From: Mycolicibacterium aurum
GTDB lineage: Bacteria > Actinomycetota > Actinomycetes > Mycobacteriales > Mycobacteriaceae
NCBI RefSeq assembly: GCF_900637195.1
Contig: NZ_LR134356.1
Span: 496,001 to 560,000 of the forward strand
DNA length: 64,000 bases
Reading direction: 5' to 3'
Shown here: one piece after another, positions 54,929-62,713 of the stretch
How positions within the stretch are numbered: position 1 is the stretch's first letter
Layout: each line of letters starts with the position of its first letter
Notes under the pieces: generated by a model
The model's database searches: none
What the model saw: the letters and a program-made list of their open reading frames with translations, nothing else
What the model was told of the DNA's origin: nothing
Position numbers and translations under genes: made by a program

Positions 54929-54985
54929 CGAGTTCTGCACCAAGGCTGTGCATTCCGGTGCGCAACGACCCCGGCGCAGAACTCG
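54929..54985. repeat. Long-loop inverted repeat between convergent genes
   Basis: CGAGTTCTGC (54929-54938) and GCAGAACTCG (54976-54985) are perfect 10-bp inverted arms around a 37-nt loop that also contains GTGC/GGTGC pieces. It lies in the 74-nt gap between two converging genes, so it may act as a bidirectional terminator or be a small dispersed intergenic element. There is no T-run. Confidence 0.5.
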
Positions 54986-54994
54986 GCGACTCGG

Positions 54995-55858
54995 CTAGTC
55001 CTTCGTGGCGCCCTCGATGACACCCTGGGCCGCGCGGGCTCTGTCCTCGTAGCTCTTGCGCTTGGCGACGTCGACCTCGAGGAACACCGTGTCCAGGCCG
55101 AGTGCCTTGTTCATCGCCCGCCGACCCTTGGGGGGCAGCATCTGGGCGGCCTGGGCGGTGAATCGCAGCGGCGGCGGCACCGATACGTGGGTCTTGGGCT
55201 TGTCCAGCGTTTTGACGATGGCGGCGGCGATCTCCTCGGGCTCGACGGGTTTGATCGCGCCACCGGACTTGGTGCCGGAGATGAGCTCGGTGTTGGTGAA
55301 CGGCGGCATGATCACCGAGACGTTGACACCGTGTGGCGCCATCTCGTCGGCCAGCGCGGTGGACAGACCGACGACGGCGTACTTGGCGCCGACGTAGACC
55401 ACCTGGCCCGGCAGCGGGATGAGACCCGACAGCGAGGCGATGTTGATGATGTGGCCGCTGCGGCGTGCGACCATGTCCGGCAGCGCCAGCTGGCAGCCGG
55501 TGATCACGCCGTAGACGTTGACCTCGAGCGACGACCGGACAGACTGCTCGGTCTCGTCCAGGAATGGCCCCACCGGCATGACGCCCGCGTTGTTGATCAG
55601 CACGTCGATGTGGCCGCCCCCGTCGGTACGCGCCTTGTCGAGGAACGTCGAGAAGGACTCCCGGTCGGTCACGTCGAGGGGGTATCCCGAGACGGATCCG
55701 AGGTTGGTCAGCTTGGCGACCGAGGATTCCTGAAGTGCCACGTCACGATCACCGATGACGACGCGCGCGCCGCGCTTGAGAAGGGCTTCTGCGGTGGCGT
55801 ATCCGATGCCCCGCGCGGCCCCGGTGATCGCGATCGTCTTGCCGCGGATGTTGTCCAT
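54995..55858 (-). CDS. Short-chain dehydrogenase/reductase
   Basis: 287-residue classical SDR. TGAARGIGYATAEALLKRGA binds the cofactor and VVIGDRD after strand 2 (Asp) suggests NAD. NNAGVMPVGPF, a Ser in NIASLSGL and YVGAKYAVVG with Tyr and Lys complete the site. The C-terminal about 50 residues are longer than in a minimal SDR. The substrate is unknown. ATG 55858. Confidence 0.87.
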   Translation of the reverse strand: MDNIRGKTIAITGAARGIGYATAEALLKRGARVVIGDRDVALQESSVAKLTNLGSVSGYPLDVTDRESFSTFLDKARTDGGGHIDVLINNAGVMPVGPFLDETEQSVRSSLEVNVYGVITGCQLALPDMVARRSGHIINIASLSGLIPLPGQVVYVGAKYAVVGLSTALADEMAPHGVNVSVIMPPFTNTELISGTKSGGAIKPVEPEEIAAAIVKTLDKPKTHVSVPPPLRFTAQAAQMLPPKGRRAMNKALGLDTVFLEVDVAKRKSYEDRARAAQGVIEGATKD

Positions 55859-55900
55859 GCGGCCAAACTTTACACGTGTCAAGTTTCTCTGGGAAGCGGC

Positions 55901-56602
55901 CTACTGTGCCTCTGTCCCGCCGTAGGTGTCGTGCCAGCGCCACCACGCGTACGGCGCGGACTGCGGATATCCCTCGGGCGAGTCCTCCCAGGTTTCCTGC
56001 CGGCCGAGGGCGGTGATGTCGAGGAAGGTCCAGGTGTTGACGAACGCCTCGTCGCCGCGATTGTTGACGAAGTACGTGCGGTAGACGCGCTCACCGTCGT
56101 CGTCCGGCCAGCGGATGAAGGCGTTGGTGCCGTGCCACTGGTCGACGCCGAAGTCGACGTCGAACGCGCCTCTGTCGTCGGGAAGGATTGTGTACCAAGG
56201 GATATCCCAGCCCATCCGGTCCTTGATCCGTTTGATGCCGGTCTGCGGGCCCCGGGAGACGTAGACGAGGGTGGTGTCCCGGGCGTTGAGGTGGGCGAGG
56301 TTGCCGATGTGGTCGGCCATCAGCGAACACCCCACGCAGCCGTGGTCGGGCCAGTCGCCGAGATCGGGATCCATGAACGCGCGATAGACGATCAGCTGGC
56401 GACGGCCCGCGAACAGATCGAGCAGCGTCGCCTCGCCGTCGGGCCCGTCGAAGCGGTAGTCCGTGTCGACCGACGTCCACGGCATCCGCCGTCGCCGCGC
56501 CGCCAGCGCGTCGCGCGCCCGCGTCATCTGCTTTTCCGTGACCAGCAATTCATTCAGCGCGGACTGCCATTCCTGCGCCGACACGATCTCGGGCGTGCGC
56601 AC
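55901..56602 (-). CDS. DUF899-family thioredoxin-like protein
   Basis: 233 residues. The family marks are RMPWTSVDTDYRFDGPDGEA, FAGRRQLIVYRAFMDPD and HGCVGCSLMADHIGNLAHLN, where the Cys-x-x-Cys replaces the thioredoxin active site. The function is unproven; a redox role is inferred from the fold. GTG 56602 has GAGGAGG six bases upstream. It is divergent from the arsR gene and shares the operator region with it. Confidence 0.85.
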   Translation of the reverse strand: MRTPEIVSAQEWQSALNELLVTEKQMTRARDALAARRRRMPWTSVDTDYRFDGPDGEATLLDLFAGRRQLIVYRAFMDPDLGDWPDHGCVGCSLMADHIGNLAHLNARDTTLVYVSRGPQTGIKRIKDRMGWDIPWYTILPDDRGAFDVDFGVDQWHGTNAFIRWPDDDGERVYRTYFVNNRGDEAFVNTWTFLDITALGRQETWEDSPEGYPQSAPYAWWRWHDTYGGTEAQ

Positions 56603-56624
56603 CGGTTCCTCCTCGGGGAAAACG

Positions 56625-56642
56625 TTCAACAAGTTAGTTGAA
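56625..56642. promoter_or_regulatory. ArsR operator 1 (upstream copy)
   Basis: TTCAAC-AAGTTA-GTTGAA: perfect 6-bp arms with a 6-nt spacer, 22 nt before the DUF899 start on the minus strand. The same TCAAC-N6-GTTGA core recurs at 56681-56696. Confidence 0.7.
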
Positions 56643-56675
56643 TATTGCCGCTCAAGAACTACCCGCTCGCGCCGC

Positions 56676-56696
56676 TATAGTCAACAGAATGGTTGA
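56676..56696 (+). promoter_or_regulatory. arsR promoter and ArsR operator 2
   Basis: TATAGT at 56676-56681 is a good -10 box seven nt before ATG 56689, so the mRNA is probably leaderless. TCAAC-AGAATG-GTTGA (56681-56696) spans the transcription start and start codon, with the same 6-nt spacer as operator 1. Binding there would block initiation. Confidence 0.68.
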
Positions 56697-57021
56697 AGAT
56701 CTGGCGCTCGATCGGGCATACGCCGCGCTGGCCGATCCCACCCGCCGCCGGCTGCTGGAGGCGCTGCGCGACGGCGACGCCCGCATCACCGACCTGGCCG
56801 CGCCCCTGCCGATGACGTTCGCGGGGGTGTCCCGCCATGTGGGCGTGCTGGAGTCGGCAGGCCTGGTGCGTCGTGAGGTGCGCGGCCGCGAGCACTGGCT
56901 GTCCCTGCAGCCGGCAGGGCTCAGCCAGGCACGGCAGTGGATCGACGAGCAGGCCGACTTCTGGTCGACGCGGGCCGACGCGCTGGCGGAACGGCTGCGC
57001 GAGAAGAAGCACGCGCGGTGA
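56689..57021 (+). CDS. ArsR-family regulator
   Basis: 110 residues, winged helix. LADPTRRRLLEALRDGDARI opens the domain, PMTFAGVSRHVGVLESAGLV contains the recognition helix, and VRGREHWLSL is the wing. No metal-binding Cys motif is present, as in the SRPBCC-associated subgroup that does not sense metals. The next gene encodes an SRPBCC protein overlapping its stop. ATG 56689, apparently leaderless and self-regulated. Confidence 0.9.
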   Translation: MVEDLALDRAYAALADPTRRRLLEALRDGDARITDLAAPLPMTFAGVSRHVGVLESAGLVRREVRGREHWLSLQPAGLSQARQWIDEQADFWSTRADALAERLREKKHAR

Positions 57022-57467
57022 CCGCCGGCCCCGTCGTCCGGGTGCAGCGCGTCATGCCCGCGACGCCCGAGGAGGTGTTCGACCAGTGGCTCGACCCGGA
57101 CGCGCTCGCCGACTGGATGTGCCCGCGTCCTTCGCGGTGCGTGGCGATCACCGTCGAACCGCACGTCGGCGGGCGGGTGCGGTTCGACGTCGACACGTCC
57201 GGCCACCTGGTGCTGATCGTCGGCCAGTTCCTCGCCATCGAACGTCCGAACCTGTTGCGCTTCACGTGGTCTCACTCCGGCTGGCAGGATCCGACGGCCA
57301 CGAGCGTGGTCGACGTGACGTTCCGGCCGCACGGTGACGACGAGACCTTGATGTCCATCGAGCATTCGCTGCTGCCCCCCGAGGCGTTCGACGACCACGA
57401 CCTCGGCTGGACACGCACCGCGGAGCAGTTGGCGGCGGTGCTGTCCGGTCGCAGGACGTCGCAGTGA
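57018..57467 (+). CDS. SRPBCC (AHSA1-like) protein
   Basis: 149 residues with the helix-grip fold: VRVQRVMPATPEEVFDQWLD at the start, GGRVRFDVDTSGHLVLIVGQ in the middle, and the long C-terminal helix after HDLGWTRTAEQLAAVL. It likely binds a hydrophobic ligand and may serve as the sensor partner or detoxifying protein for the adjacent ArsR. GTG 57018 overlaps the arsR stop (GTGA). Confidence 0.87.
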   Translation: MTAGPVVRVQRVMPATPEEVFDQWLDPDALADWMCPRPSRCVAITVEPHVGGRVRFDVDTSGHLVLIVGQFLAIERPNLLRFTWSHSGWQDPTATSVVDVTFRPHGDDETLMSIEHSLLPPEAFDDHDLGWTRTAEQLAAVLSGRRTSQ

Positions 57468-57958
57468 TGCCGGATCCCGCCGCGGGGGAGGTGCGCTTCG
57501 TGGCGGTCGGCCAGTCCGATCCGCTGGCCGCACCGCTGATCGACGAGCTCGCGGTCGAGTACGCCGACCGCTACGGCGGCGTCCGTGACAAGGTGCACGC
57601 ATGGCTGCGCCGCTACCCGGCAGCAGAGTTCGAGGGCCCCGGCGGCGGCCTGCTGATCGGGCTGCTCGACGGTGTGCCGGTGACCGGCGGCGCGTTCCGG
57701 CGCTTCGACGCCACCACTGCCGAACTGAAGAGGATCTGGACCGACAGCAGGCACCGGCGCCGTGGATATGCGCGAAAGCTGCTGTCCCGACTGGAATCCG
57801 ACATCGCCGCGCGCGGGTACACGCGGGTCTACCTGACGACCGGCGACCGCCAGCCCGAGGCCGCGGCGCTGTACCTGTCGACGGGCTACACCCGACTGGA
57901 CGAGCCGCTGACCGCCGAGGGCGAGGTCTATCCGGTCGCCTTCCTGAAGGCGCTGTGA
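57467..57958 (+). CDS. GNAT-family acetyltransferase
   Basis: 163 residues. The acetyl-CoA loop is RIWTDSRHRRRGYARKLLSR (the R-x-x-G-x-A type), followed by GYTRVYLTTGDRQPEAAALY and LSTGY, the usual end of the GNAT fold. The substrate is unknown. ATG 57467 and GTG 57464 both overlap the SRPBCC stop; the ATG is preferred. Third gene of the arsR operon. Confidence 0.86.
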   Translation: MPDPAAGEVRFVAVGQSDPLAAPLIDELAVEYADRYGGVRDKVHAWLRRYPAAEFEGPGGGLLIGLLDGVPVTGGAFRRFDATTAELKRIWTDSRHRRRGYARKLLSRLESDIAARGYTRVYLTTGDRQPEAAALYLSTGYTRLDEPLTAEGEVYPVAFLKAL

Positions 57959-57979
57959 GCGGGCTATAGGCTTGACGAC

Positions 57980-58270
57980 GTGTCGCAGGCGGCCGTGGGG
58001 TGGTTGTTGCTGGCCGGCGCCGTACTGACCTTCGTGTTCGGCGGTGTGACGCGTCTGGTGGTCGGGCGCCGCCGTGACAGCAGGGCGGTGCGCCTGCTCG
58101 TGCACATCTTCCGGCGGACCGGCATCGCCCGGGTGCTGTTCGGGCGCTTCCAGGATGACGTCCTCGACGACGACGAACTCGACACCATGATCCTCATGCC
58201 TGCGATCGTGATCGCCTGCGGACTCGCCCTCACGGCGATATTCCTGCTCGGCTACGGAGCGCTGGCTTAG
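57980..58270 (+). CDS. Small two-helix membrane protein
   Basis: 96 residues. Helices at about 5-25 (AVGWLLLAGAVLTFVFGGVT) and 72-92 (LMPAIVIACGLALTAIFLLG) flank a basic then acidic loop (RRRDSRAV, DDVLDDDELD). No family recognised. It follows the arsR operon by 21 nt and converges with the metallo-beta-lactamase gene, overlapping by 4 nt. Confidence 0.6.
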   Translation: MSQAAVGWLLLAGAVLTFVFGGVTRLVVGRRRDSRAVRLLVHIFRRTGIARVLFGRFQDDVLDDDELDTMILMPAIVIACGLALTAIFLLGYGALA

Positions 58271-58995
58271 AGAGCTCGCGTCACGGCGTCGCGGATCGGC
58301 CCGCGCCAGACCGGACCGTGCCCGGGCAGCAGCACCTCCGTGTCGAGCAGCGCCAGCGCTTCGAGGCTGCGCCGGCAGGTCTGCTCGTCGTGGTTGAACA
58401 CCGACGGCAGCAGCTGCGGCCCCCGCCGCGGTGCCACCGGATGGTCGGTGACCAGTGCGTCACCGCTGACCAGGACGCCGTCGACGATGTACGAGCAGTG
58501 CCCGCCGGTGTGGCCCGGGGTGGGGACGGATTTGGGGGCGCCGGGCAGCGATGCCGCAAGATCCGCGGTGAGCGCCCCCGTGGTGGGAATGCCTGTATGC
58601 GACAGGCCGCCCTTGCGCATGATGGCCACCGACCACTTGAGCCACTTGGGCTGCCACGCGTGCATCGCCACATCAACCGGTGACGCCTGCTCGAGGTACT
58701 CCCGCTTGGCGTGGCCGACCTCGGCGGGGTGGCAGTACACCGGCGTGCCGTGTTCGGCGGCGAACCAGATCGCCGTGCCGAAATGGTCGACGTGGGCGTG
58801 GGTCAACAGGATTGCGCGCAGGTCGTCGACTCCGAAGCCGAGGGAACCGAGGGAGGCGAGCACGTCGTCCCGGTGTCCGGGGAAGCCCGCGTCGATCAGC
58901 ATCACGCCGTCGCCGTCGGTGACCAGAGTCCAGTTCACCAGGTCGGTCTGGGCGAAGTGGACGCTGTCGGTGATGGCCGTGAGGACCGGGGACAT
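58267..58995 (-). CDS. Metallo-beta-lactamase fold hydrolase
   Basis: 242 residues. The metal motif is LLTHAHVDHFG (HxHxDH). The remaining ligands appear in PTPGHTGGHCSYIV, VSGDALVTDH and the terminal LLPGHGPVW. This is the glyoxalase II/MBL hydrolase pattern with all metal ligands. Substrate unknown. ATG 58995 is chosen because an upstream extension to 59067 would overlap the fgd start. Confidence 0.88.
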   Translation of the reverse strand: MSPVLTAITDSVHFAQTDLVNWTLVTDGDGVMLIDAGFPGHRDDVLASLGSLGFGVDDLRAILLTHAHVDHFGTAIWFAAEHGTPVYCHPAEVGHAKREYLEQASPVDVAMHAWQPKWLKWSVAIMRKGGLSHTGIPTTGALTADLAASLPGAPKSVPTPGHTGGHCSYIVDGVLVSGDALVTDHPVAPRRGPQLLPSVFNHDEQTCRRSLEALALLDTEVLLPGHGPVWRGPIRDAVTRAL

Positions 58996-59018
58996 GAAGC
59001 GAGTGTAGAAACATAGGC

Positions 59019-60029
59019 ATGGCTGAACTGAAACTGGGCTACAAGGCGTCGGCGGAGCAGTTCGCACCGCGGGAACTCGTCGAACTCGCGGTGGCCGCCG
59101 AAGAACACGGCATGGACAGCGCGACCGTCAGCGATCACTTCCAGCCGTGGCGGCACGAGGGCGGCCACGCGCCGTTCTCGCTGGCCTGGATGACCGCGGT
59201 CGGTGAGCGGACGAAGAGGCTGCAGCTGGGCACGTCGGTGCTGACGCCGACGTTCCGGTACAACCCGGCCGTCATCGCGCAGGCCTTCGCGACGATGGGG
59301 TGCCTGTACCCCGGCCGCATCTTCCTGGGCGTCGGGACGGGCGAGGCCCTCAACGAGATCGCCACCGGCTACGAGGGCGAGTGGCCGGAGTTCAAGGAGC
59401 GCTACGCGCGGCTGCGGGAAGCGGTTCGTCTGATGCGCGAGCTCTGGCTGGGCGACCGGGTGGATTTCCAGGGCGAGTACTACAAGACCAAGGGCGCCTC
59501 GATCTACGACGTGCCCGAGGGCGGCATCCCCATCTACATCGCCGCGGGCGGGCCGCAGGTCGCCAAGTACGCCGGCCGTGCCGGCGACGGCTTCATCTGC
59601 ACCTCCGGCAAGGGCGAGGAGCTGTACAAGGACAAGCTCATCCCGGCGATGCGGGAAGGGGCGGAAGCCGCCGACAAGAACCCCGACGACATCGACCGGA
59701 TGATCGAGATCAAGATCTCCTACGACACCGACCCCGAGGCGGCACTCGAGAACACCCGGTTCTGGGCCCCGCTGTCCCTGACGGCCGAGCAGAAGCATTC
59801 CATCGACGACCCGCTGGAGATGGAGAAGGCCGCCGACGAACTGCCGATCGAGCAGGTGGCCAAGCGCTGGATCGTCGCGTCTGATCCCGACGAGGCCGTC
59901 GACAAGGTCAAGGACTATGTCGGCTGGGGCCTCAACCATCTGGTGTTCCACGCCCCCGGCCACGACCAGCGGCGTTTCCTGGAGCTGTTCCAGCGCGACC
60001 TGGAGCCGAGGCTGCGCAAGCTCGGCTGA
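59019..60029 (+). CDS. fgd: F420-dependent glucose-6-phosphate dehydrogenase
   Basis: 336-residue luciferase-like TIM-barrel enzyme that oxidises glucose 6-phosphate and reduces cofactor F420. It supplies the reduced F420 used by mycobacterial F420-dependent reductases, including those that activate nitroimidazoles. Nearly every segment matches M. tuberculosis Fgd1 (Rv0407), for example [37 protein letters not shown] and DEAVDKV. The length is identical. ATG 59019 lies 23 nt from the divergent MBL start, so both promoters must be packed into or overlap the coding ends. Confidence 0.97.
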   Translation: MAELKLGYKASAEQFAPRELVELAVAAEEHGMDSATVSDHFQPWRHEGGHAPFSLAWMTAVGERTKRLQLGTSVLTPTFRYNPAVIAQAFATMGCLYPGRIFLGVGTGEALNEIATGYEGEWPEFKERYARLREAVRLMRELWLGDRVDFQGEYYKTKGASIYDVPEGGIPIYIAAGGPQVAKYAGRAGDGFICTSGKGEELYKDKLIPAMREGAEAADKNPDDIDRMIEIKISYDTDPEAALENTRFWAPLSLTAEQKHSIDDPLEMEKAADELPIEQVAKRWIVASDPDEAVDKVKDYVGWGLNHLVFHAPGHDQRRFLELFQRDLEPRLRKLG

Positions 60030-60049
60030 CGCGCCGGAGACCCGGGCAG

Positions 60050-61021
60050 ATGATCCGGATTCTCGCGACGCTGATGGGCCTGGCCGCCCTTGCCGTCGCG
60101 GTGGTGGGACTGGGTGCCCGCCACCTACCTCTGAGCGGACATCCGACGCTCATCCTGGCCGCCGCGGCGCCCTACCTGGCGGTGGCCGCCCCGGCGGCCG
60201 TGCTGCTGCTGGGGTTCGGCAGGCGGTACGTGCTCACGCTGGTCGCGTTCGCGGTGACGGTCGCCGTGGTCTGGGTGTACCTGCCCCGCTACCAGGTGCC
60301 GGCAGCCTCGGAAACGACCGCCGTCGAGGTGCGGGTGCTCACCGCGAATCTCGGTATGGGACAAGCGGATCCGCCGGCCTTCGTCGCACTTGCCGATCAG
60401 ACTGCCGATGTGGTGGCGGTACAGGAGATGACGCAGGAGGCGGCTGACGGGCTGTCGGCGGCCGGTATGGACACCCGGTTCCCGTACCGGGTCATCGCGC
60501 CCGCGCCGATGGCGTCGGGCATCGGGATCTGGAGCAGACATCCGATCGTGCACTCGGGGCGCATCGACGGCTATGCGCTGCCGATGGTGGGGTCGCGGAT
60601 CCGCATCCCTGGCGTCGTGGTGGACGCCACCGTGCTGTCGGTGCACCTGGCCGCACCGTGGCCGATGCCGATCGGCGCCTGGGCCGCCGACATCGGGCGG
60701 TTCCCCGAGACGCTGGCCGAGGTGGGCCGTACCGCGGGCGCAGGCGCGGTGATCGTGGCCGGCGACTTCAACGCCACCGCCGACATGGCACCCTTCCGGC
60801 GGCTGCTGGAGCAGGGTTACGGTGACGCCGGCATGGATGCCGGAGCCGGCCTGGCCCGCACGTATCCAGGCGGCGGAAGCTGGCCGGCGGTACTGGGTAT
60901 CGACCACATCCTGACGAAGAACTCCGCGGCTGCCTCCGCGAGAACCGTGGTGGTCCCGGGCGCCGACCACCGCGGGTTGCTCGCGACGCTTCGGGTGCCG
61001 GCGGACATGACGGCCAGCTGA
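60050..61021 (+). CDS. Membrane-anchored endonuclease/exonuclease/phosphatase family protein
   Basis: 323 residues. Three N-terminal helices (about 1-85) are followed by an EEP domain. RVLTANLGMG and VAVQEMT hold the first metal Asn/Glu. GVVVDATVLSVHLAAPWP follows, then VIVAGDFNATADMAPFRRLL (Asp, Asn), GIDHIL and a terminal PGADHRGLLATL with the catalytic His. The catalytic set is complete. The active site probably faces outward. Family members hydrolyse phosphodiesters of nucleic acids, lipids or inositol phosphates. ATG 60050, 20 nt after fgd. Confidence 0.87.
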   Translation: MIRILATLMGLAALAVAVVGLGARHLPLSGHPTLILAAAAPYLAVAAPAAVLLLGFGRRYVLTLVAFAVTVAVVWVYLPRYQVPAASETTAVEVRVLTANLGMGQADPPAFVALADQTADVVAVQEMTQEAADGLSAAGMDTRFPYRVIAPAPMASGIGIWSRHPIVHSGRIDGYALPMVGSRIRIPGVVVDATVLSVHLAAPWPMPIGAWAADIGRFPETLAEVGRTAGAGAVIVAGDFNATADMAPFRRLLEQGYGDAGMDAGAGLARTYPGGGSWPAVLGIDHILTKNSAAASARTVVVPGADHRGLLATLRVPADMTAS

Positions 61022-61030
61022 CACGCGACG

Positions 61031-62707
61031 TCAGGCGGGTGGGTGGACACGGAAGATCCGGAACTGCGCGCCCCCGTTGGGTCCGGTGACGGTCATGGCG
61101 AGCGTGCCGATCCCGGCGCCGTCATCCCACATGGTCGGGTACCGGATGTTGACCGCGTCGAGTTCGCCCAGCCCGGACGGCCGTGGCACCAAGATGTAGC
61201 GCAGACCGCTCTCGGTGGGGTTGTTCAGCTTCTCGAAGAAGTCGTAGTCGCTGCGGACCACGAACTGGTCCGGACGTTCGGAAGCCAACCACATCCGTGC
61301 CAGGCCGAAGGTATCCATCAGCACCGACCCTTCGGGCAGCTCCTGTTCGTCGAACCATCTGACGGTGTTCTCGGCGATCTCGCCGGACCAGTAGAACCAG
61401 AAGCCGCTCGGCGGATATTCGTCGGGCCACAGCGCAGACCGTAATCCGAACTCTTCTTTTCCGATGTCGGGATCCATCATCGACTGCCAGGTCACCGGGA
61501 TCGACGAGAACAGACTGGCCGCCATGACCACCGAAATCGCTGCGCGCCACAGGTTCAGCGCACGGTCGGGCCCGGATCCGGTGGGCCAGCACGTCAGCAA
61601 CCCCACGATGACCAAGGGCACCAGGACGATGAAGAAGCGGAACCACCCGAAGGTCGAGCCGAGCAGAATCGCCACGGATTGGAACAGCAGCACCGAACCG
61701 AACACCACGAGCGGCGCGAGCGGTTCGTATCGCCGCCGGCAGATCACGGTGGCGCCGACCGTGGCAACGACGACCAGCGCCAGCGGTTCGATGCCGAAGA
61801 TGTTGGCGGCGATCACCTTCAGGAGCGGGCCGAAGCCCACCTCGCCGGCGTTTACGATCCCCGCGGCCGCCACCTGCGCACTGTTGCCGTACTGCGAGGT
61901 GAACTGGGCGAGCAGGCTGGCATCGAGGAGCCACCCGGACAGCGCCCACACCACGAATACGCAGACGATGGGGAAACCCATGATGACGCCGTCGTGGAGG
62001 GCCAGGCGCAACGCGGGCTTCCACTGTGGCGGGGTGCGATGCCGGATCAGCGACGTGGTGATGACCATTGCCGTGGCGGCAGCGGCGGCGATCAGCGCCT
62101 CGTAGCGCACCAGGTACGCGACGCCGAACGCGATACTGGCCAGGCACAGATCGACCGTCGACTCGACCCGGATCCAGCGGATGAGCCTGCGGCACGCCCA
62201 TAGCAGCACGAAGCAGAACGCCGCCTCGCTCATCCCGTTGGCGCCGTAGAGCACGATCATCGGGTTGAGCGCGAACGCGGCGACGGCCATGATGCGCACG
62301 GGCCTGGAAACACCTGCGTCGACGGCGATGCGCCGCAGTACGACGACCGCTGCGGCCATGAACGCGGCGCTCTGGATCACGCCGCTCAGCCCGATCGTCT
62401 TCAGCTCGGGCCACCAACGGCTCAGCGGCAGCAGCGGAACCTGCGCGAAACTCGGCAACGGGTTCCAGACGAACCCGACCGCGCCCAGATGTGGGAACCT
62501 GCTCATCACCACATAGCCGGCATTGCCGGTGCGGCTGGTGGCGTCGGGGTTGATGTAGCCGACCCGGAACAGGAAATAGCCCAGGGCGGCGTAGAGGGCC
62601 ATGCAGACGACGAACAGGGCAACCACCGGTCGGCGATCGCCACCGGCGGCCGGAACACCGGTGGTCGTCTCGGGTTCAGCCGGTGTGTGCTCTGCGGTCA
62701 GCGACAT
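61031..62707 (-). CDS. GT-C-like polytopic membrane protein (putative glycosyltransferase)
   Basis: 558 residues with 10-12 membrane helices and a C-terminal outer domain of about 150 residues. The first outer loop carries YINPDATSRTGNAGYVVMSR with an acidic residue where GT-C enzymes hold their catalytic Asp. ALNPMIVLYGANGMSEAAFC resembles the lumenal loops of ArnT/PMT-like transferases. It could transfer a lipid-linked sugar to an envelope acceptor. It lies 6 nt downstream of the BcsB-like gene, so the two are probably in one operon. Confidence 0.65.
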   Translation of the reverse strand: MSLTAEHTPAEPETTTGVPAAGGDRRPVVALFVVCMALYAALGYFLFRVGYINPDATSRTGNAGYVVMSRFPHLGAVGFVWNPLPSFAQVPLLPLSRWWPELKTIGLSGVIQSAAFMAAAVVVLRRIAVDAGVSRPVRIMAVAAFALNPMIVLYGANGMSEAAFCFVLLWACRRLIRWIRVESTVDLCLASIAFGVAYLVRYEALIAAAAATAMVITTSLIRHRTPPQWKPALRLALHDGVIMGFPIVCVFVVWALSGWLLDASLLAQFTSQYGNSAQVAAAGIVNAGEVGFGPLLKVIAANIFGIEPLALVVVATVGATVICRRRYEPLAPLVVFGSVLLFQSVAILLGSTFGWFRFFIVLVPLVIVGLLTCWPTGSGPDRALNLWRAAISVVMAASLFSSIPVTWQSMMDPDIGKEEFGLRSALWPDEYPPSGFWFYWSGEIAENTVRWFDEQELPEGSVLMDTFGLARMWLASERPDQFVVRSDYDFFEKLNNPTESGLRYILVPRPSGLGELDAVNIRYPTMWDDGAGIGTLAMTVTGPNGGAQFRIFRVHPPA

Positions 62708-62713
62708 CGATGG

